From: CAYSWH01 sp964434775
Lineage (GTDB): Bacteria > Patescibacteriota > JACMRA01
Assembly (NCBI GenBank): GCA_964434775.1
Contig: CAYSWH010000015.1
Span: 1-35,947 of the forward strand
DNA: 35,947 bases
Direction: 5' to 3'
This document shows, piece after piece, positions 33,481-35,947 of the stretch; within the stretch, counting starts at the first letter, position 1; each line of letters opens with the position of its first letter. The notes beneath the pieces were generated by a model. That model was not told the DNA's origin and did no database searches. It saw only the letters and a program-made list of their open reading frames with translations. The translations under genes and the position numbers were made by a program.

Positions 33481-35762
33481 ACCGACTTATCTCCAACTTT
33501 AAATTTTTGTTTTTTCTTCCAGTAGTAAATTCCTATTCCCGAGAAAGTAGTTATTAGAACTAAAGAAGTAAACAGAACCGCTACTTTTTCTCCTCCGCTT
33601 CTAGCTAGATCTCTGCTGGAGTAAGGACTTGACGATGATGAACCCGAAGAAGAATAATTGTCTGTTGAGCCTGAATTATTATTGCCTGAGGTATAGTCGT
33701 TAAATTCATTGGGGTTGTAGGTACCACTGTCATTACCGGAGTTATTGTTTGAATTGTTATTATTGTTTGGGTCGTTATCGTCATCGTTGTCATCACCCCC
33801 GCCTCCACTACCCGGCTGAACTATCAGGTTAAGAATACTTGAGGTGGCTTCTGAACCTTGATCGTCCGTTGCTTTGGCACTAATTTCATAAGTTCCTTGA
33901 GGGACGTCTTCCCAAATTAATTCATAATTTCCATCCTGAGTGAGTGTGGCGTTCCCCAGTGGTTGGTTTCCTTCATAAAGCTCAACTGAGCTCACTTGAC
34001 TGTCATCACCGGCTTGTACCACAAATCTGATTTGAGCAGGTGCCTCAAAGATAGAATCTGTCGGCTCTATAATACTTACGGAAGGCGGCCTGTTGCCTCC
34101 TTCGCCGTTGACTATCACATTAATCGATTCGGAAGCCGTAACTGCCCCTCTATCGTCAGTGGCCTTGGCAATAACTGTAAAACTACCGGCAGGTACACTT
34201 TTCCAATTCAATTCGTACTTACCTGTTTCAGTGTTTAAAGTACCACTTCCGATATTTTGACTGCCGTTTAGAAAAGTCACGGAGTCTATGGTTCCGTCGG
34301 AATCTTCAGCTGTTGCTTCCAAAGGTACGTCTGCCGGAGATTGGTATTCTTGAGTCGGAGGAGTTATGGAAACAGTTGGGGGAATATTTTCCGGTTCGTT
34401 AAAACTGAGGGTAAGACCTTGAGAAGTAGTTGTTTCTCCACCATCATCAGTTGCCTTGGCGGTAATAGTATAATCAGCAAAAATGGTAGGTGTCCATTCT
34501 ATAGTATATTCACTTCCGGAATTGTTTACGGTGCCTTCAATTTTTTCTTCTCCCACAAAGAATTCTACTGTTTCCACGTTCCCGTCGGCATCATCAGCTG
34601 TTGCTACAAGAGTCACCGGATCAAGAGTGGTGTAATTAGTTTCCGTTGGAGAGGTTATAGAGATGGTGGGGGGTTGGTTGGTTTGGGATTCGGAAAAGCT
34701 TAAGTTTAAGGCACTTGATTCGACTGTTTCTCCGTCATCATCCGTTGCTTTAGCAGTAATGGAAAAACTATTAAAAGAAGTTGGTGTCCAATCTAAAGAA
34801 TATTCATTGTTGTTATTACTGACAGTCTCTTCTATCTTATTGCCGTCTACAAAGAATTCAACATTTTCTACCGTTCCGTCGGCATCATCAGCTGTTGCTA
34901 CAAGAGTCACCGGATCAAGAGTGGTGTAATTAGTTTCCGTTGGAGAGGTTATAGAGATGGTGGGGGGTTGGTTGGTTTGGGATTCGGAAATTATGAGTTC
35001 TACAGGATCAGACTCTTCTACATCACCATCGACATCTGTAACTTTAGCAGTGATGGGATATGTTCCTGCAGAAGCAGGAGACCAGTCCAATGAATAGAAC
35101 TCACCATTGTTAGTCACGCTCCCGGCGATCTTGCTACCTCCCTCAAAAAACTCAACTTTGTCTACATCCCCGCCGGCTTGAGCAGTTAAAGTTATCGAGT
35201 CACCTAGATCATGTTCGGATTGGTCTGAAGGCTCTGTTATCATCACTGACAAGATTGTATTTGCAAATTCGACATTAAGTATTTCCGAATCAGCACTTGT
35301 ACCGTCATCCCCCTCGGCCCTTAAAAAAATACTGTATGACCCTTGAACAGGATTGGGATCCTGCCATTCAATAATAAACGGCCTTGAGCTATTCCAATGA
35401 ACTTGATATTCAGTTATTTCTACCGCATCAGCATATGATCCACTCATCAATTTTACAAAAACGTTCTTTTGATTTCGATCAAAATAATTTTCATCAATAT
35501 CGAACACCACCGGCCTCATTATGCAACCTTGTACAAAACAAGGATATGTATCCCCATCATTCATTTCACTAAAATAAACCGGATCTCCTTCAGCCTGAGG
35601 AATAGCAGTGTTTGCACCGGCTTCGGATGCATTCTGTTGATAGAGATAATAAGTGTAAACCGACCCCGCTCCAATGATTAACAGGAGAATAAAAAATAAG
35701 GCTAAAACTTTCTTTTTTTTGGTTGGTGTTTTTTGAGTCTTTTGGAGAAGTTTTTTAATCAT
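33477..35762 (-). CDS. Large multi-Ig surface protein with LARSG sorting signal
   Basis: The 761-residue protein has a Lys-rich start and a hydrophobic N-terminal segment (about 19-43) that is either a signal or an anchor, a first domain with a Cys pair (YPCFVQGCIM), then five Big_7-type bacterial Ig repeats of about 95-98 residues (about 173-655). Recognisable repeat phrases are PPTISITSPTETNYTTLDPV, VEFFVDGNKI, and ITAKATDDDGE. An Asp/Asn/Ser/Gly-rich linker follows, then LARSG (719-723), a membrane helix and a KKK-rich tail. Repeats 2 and 3 share a 115-base perfect DNA repeat. With the protein at 9166-10425 it shares domain family, linker and the RDLAR[TS]GGE end. Likely a wall-attached adhesin or spacer. 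Confidence 0.85.
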   Translation of the reverse strand: MIKKLLQKTQKTPTKKKKVLALFFILLLIIGAGSVYTYYLYQQNASEAGANTAIPQAEGDPVYFSEMNDGDTYPCFVQGCIMRPVVFDIDENYFDRNQKNVFVKLMSGSYADAVEITEYQVHWNSSRPFIIEWQDPNPVQGSYSIFLRAEGDDGTSADSEILNVEFANTILSVMITEPSDQSEHDLGDSITLTAQAGGDVDKVEFFEGGSKIAGSVTNNGEFYSLDWSPASAGTYPITAKVTDVDGDVEESDPVELIISESQTNQPPTISITSPTETNYTTLDPVTLVATADDADGTVENVEFFVDGNKIEETVSNNNNEYSLDWTPTSFNSFSITAKATDDDGETVESSALNLSFSESQTNQPPTISITSPTETNYTTLDPVTLVATADDADGNVETVEFFVGEEKIEGTVNNSGSEYTIEWTPTIFADYTITAKATDDGGETTTSQGLTLSFNEPENIPPTVSITPPTQEYQSPADVPLEATAEDSDGTIDSVTFLNGSQNIGSGTLNTETGKYELNWKSVPAGSFTVIAKATDDRGAVTASESINVIVNGEGGNRPPSVSIIEPTDSIFEAPAQIRFVVQAGDDSQVSSVELYEGNQPLGNATLTQDGNYELIWEDVPQGTYEISAKATDDQGSEATSSILNLIVQPGSGGGGDDNDDDNDPNNNNNSNNNSGNDSGTYNPNEFNDYTSGNNNSGSTDNYSSSGSSSSSPYSSRDLARSGGEKVAVLFTSLVLITTFSGIGIYYWKKKQKFKVGDKSV
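34582..34696 (-). repeat. 115-base perfect direct repeat, copy 1
   Basis: Identical over 115 bases to 34876-34990, offset 294 bases, which is 98 codons, one Ig repeat. It encodes the join between Ig repeats. Confidence 0.85.
34876..34990 (-). repeat. 115-base perfect direct repeat, copy 2
   Basis: Partner of 34582-34696. Perfect identity while flanking Ig sequence has diverged points to recent duplication or gene conversion. Confidence 0.85.
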
Positions 35763-35852
35763 CTGTTTGTATTTATTTTGACTAAGTTTGTATATTCTGT
35801 TCCTTTATTTTTAGGATACCATAGTTTAAATAAAAAGTAAACACTATAATCA

Positions 35853-35947
35853 ATGACTCCAAATAGTAGAATAACTCTTAATCAAGCAGTCTTAATTCTC
35901 TCGCAAGGAGGGGTTGTTGCTTTTCCCACGGAAACCGTATACGGCTT
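35853..35947 (+). CDS. Sua5/TsaC-type L-threonylcarbamoyladenylate synthase, N-terminus only
   Basis: The ATG at 35853 opens a frame that runs to the window edge. The 31 residues include ITLNQAVLILSQGGVVAFPT and then ETVYGL, the exact opening of the YrdC/Sua5 fold, with the PTETVYGL phrase that binds nucleotide. The enzyme makes threonylcarbamoyl-AMP for the t6A37 tRNA modification. Length and any Sua5 C-terminal domain lie outside the window. It is divergent from the Ig-surface gene with a 90-base gap. Confidence 0.9.
   Translation, partial: MTPNSRITLNQAVLILSQGGVVAFPTETVYG

Noticed and set aside
35845..35850. TATAAT just before the tsaC-like start
   Set aside because: It lies only 2 bases before the ATG, so transcription would start inside the gene, and there is no later ATG in the visible part.
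1..35947. tRNA, rRNA, CRISPR array, transposase or phage genes
   Set aside because: Gaps were read for tRNA-like T-loops, repeat-spacer patterns and integrase motifs; none was seen by eye.

Overview
The window looks like a chromosomal stretch from a Patescibacteria/CPR-type bacterium, or a similarly reduced Gram-positive-like lineage. This is inferred from the mix of genes, not from a marker search. It is AT-rich (about 35-40 % GC by eye). It holds many membrane-anchored extracytoplasmic proteins, two LAXTG-type wall-sorting signals, a sortase-like protein, an eukaryote-like (type 2) IleRS and an L31 with a long lysine/glutamate tail. Shine-Dalgarno sites are weak or missing almost everywhere. 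TGA is a normal stop (the GT4 glycosyltransferase ends in TGA), so recoding of UGA to Gly is not seen. I found no rRNA, tRNA, CRISPR array, transposase or phage gene.

Layout. 0-3.5 kb: a partial minus-strand gene, then a plus-strand run of a carboxypeptidase-like/beta-propeller membrane protein, SufE and a sortase-fold protein whose nucleophile position is Ser instead of Cys. 3.6-8.8 kb: a YgjP-type metallopeptidase, a frameshifted kinase-like gene, and divergent from it an ECF-like sigma factor, a probable membrane anti-sigma partner and a membrane-anchored cytochrome-b5-like protein; a lipoprotein-like membrane gene faces them. 8.8-10.4 kb: a 386-base gap with a candidate structured RNA, then an Ig-domain protein with an LARTG sorting signal. 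10.6-14.9 kb: IleRS and a GT39-type membrane glycosyltransferase. 14.9-19.4 kb (minus): a TPR-AAA+ ATPase, two duplicated TPR proteins and a U32 peptidase-family RNA-modification protein. 19.4-21.6 kb (minus): an unusually AT-rich overlapping pair, an HTH-methyltransferase (EgtD-like fold) plus an unrecognised partner. 21.9-25.4 kb: a tiny ORF with its own terminator, UvrB, and L31 bracketed by two inverted copies of a palindromic intergenic repeat. 25.7-30.4 kb (minus): glutamine synthetase with a strong terminator, a DEAD-box helicase and a degenerate disulfide-oxidoreductase-like flavoprotein. 30.6-33.5 kb: a GT4 glycosyltransferase and a frameshifted formate-tetrahydrofolate ligase. 33.5-35.8 kb: a five-Ig-repeat surface protein with an LARSG signal. 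The window ends in the first 31 codons of a Sua5/TsaC-type tRNA threonylcarbamoylation enzyme.

How the genes fit together. Much of the window serves the cell surface: wall-sorted Ig proteins, a sortase homologue, two glycosyltransferases, and a sigma/anti-sigma/kinase cluster that may sense the envelope. The rest is housekeeping (translation, DNA repair, Fe-S assembly, nitrogen assimilation, one-carbon metabolism). Two genes are broken by what look like single extra bases. Both lie in TT dinucleotides, so assembly error must be ruled out before calling them pseudogenes.
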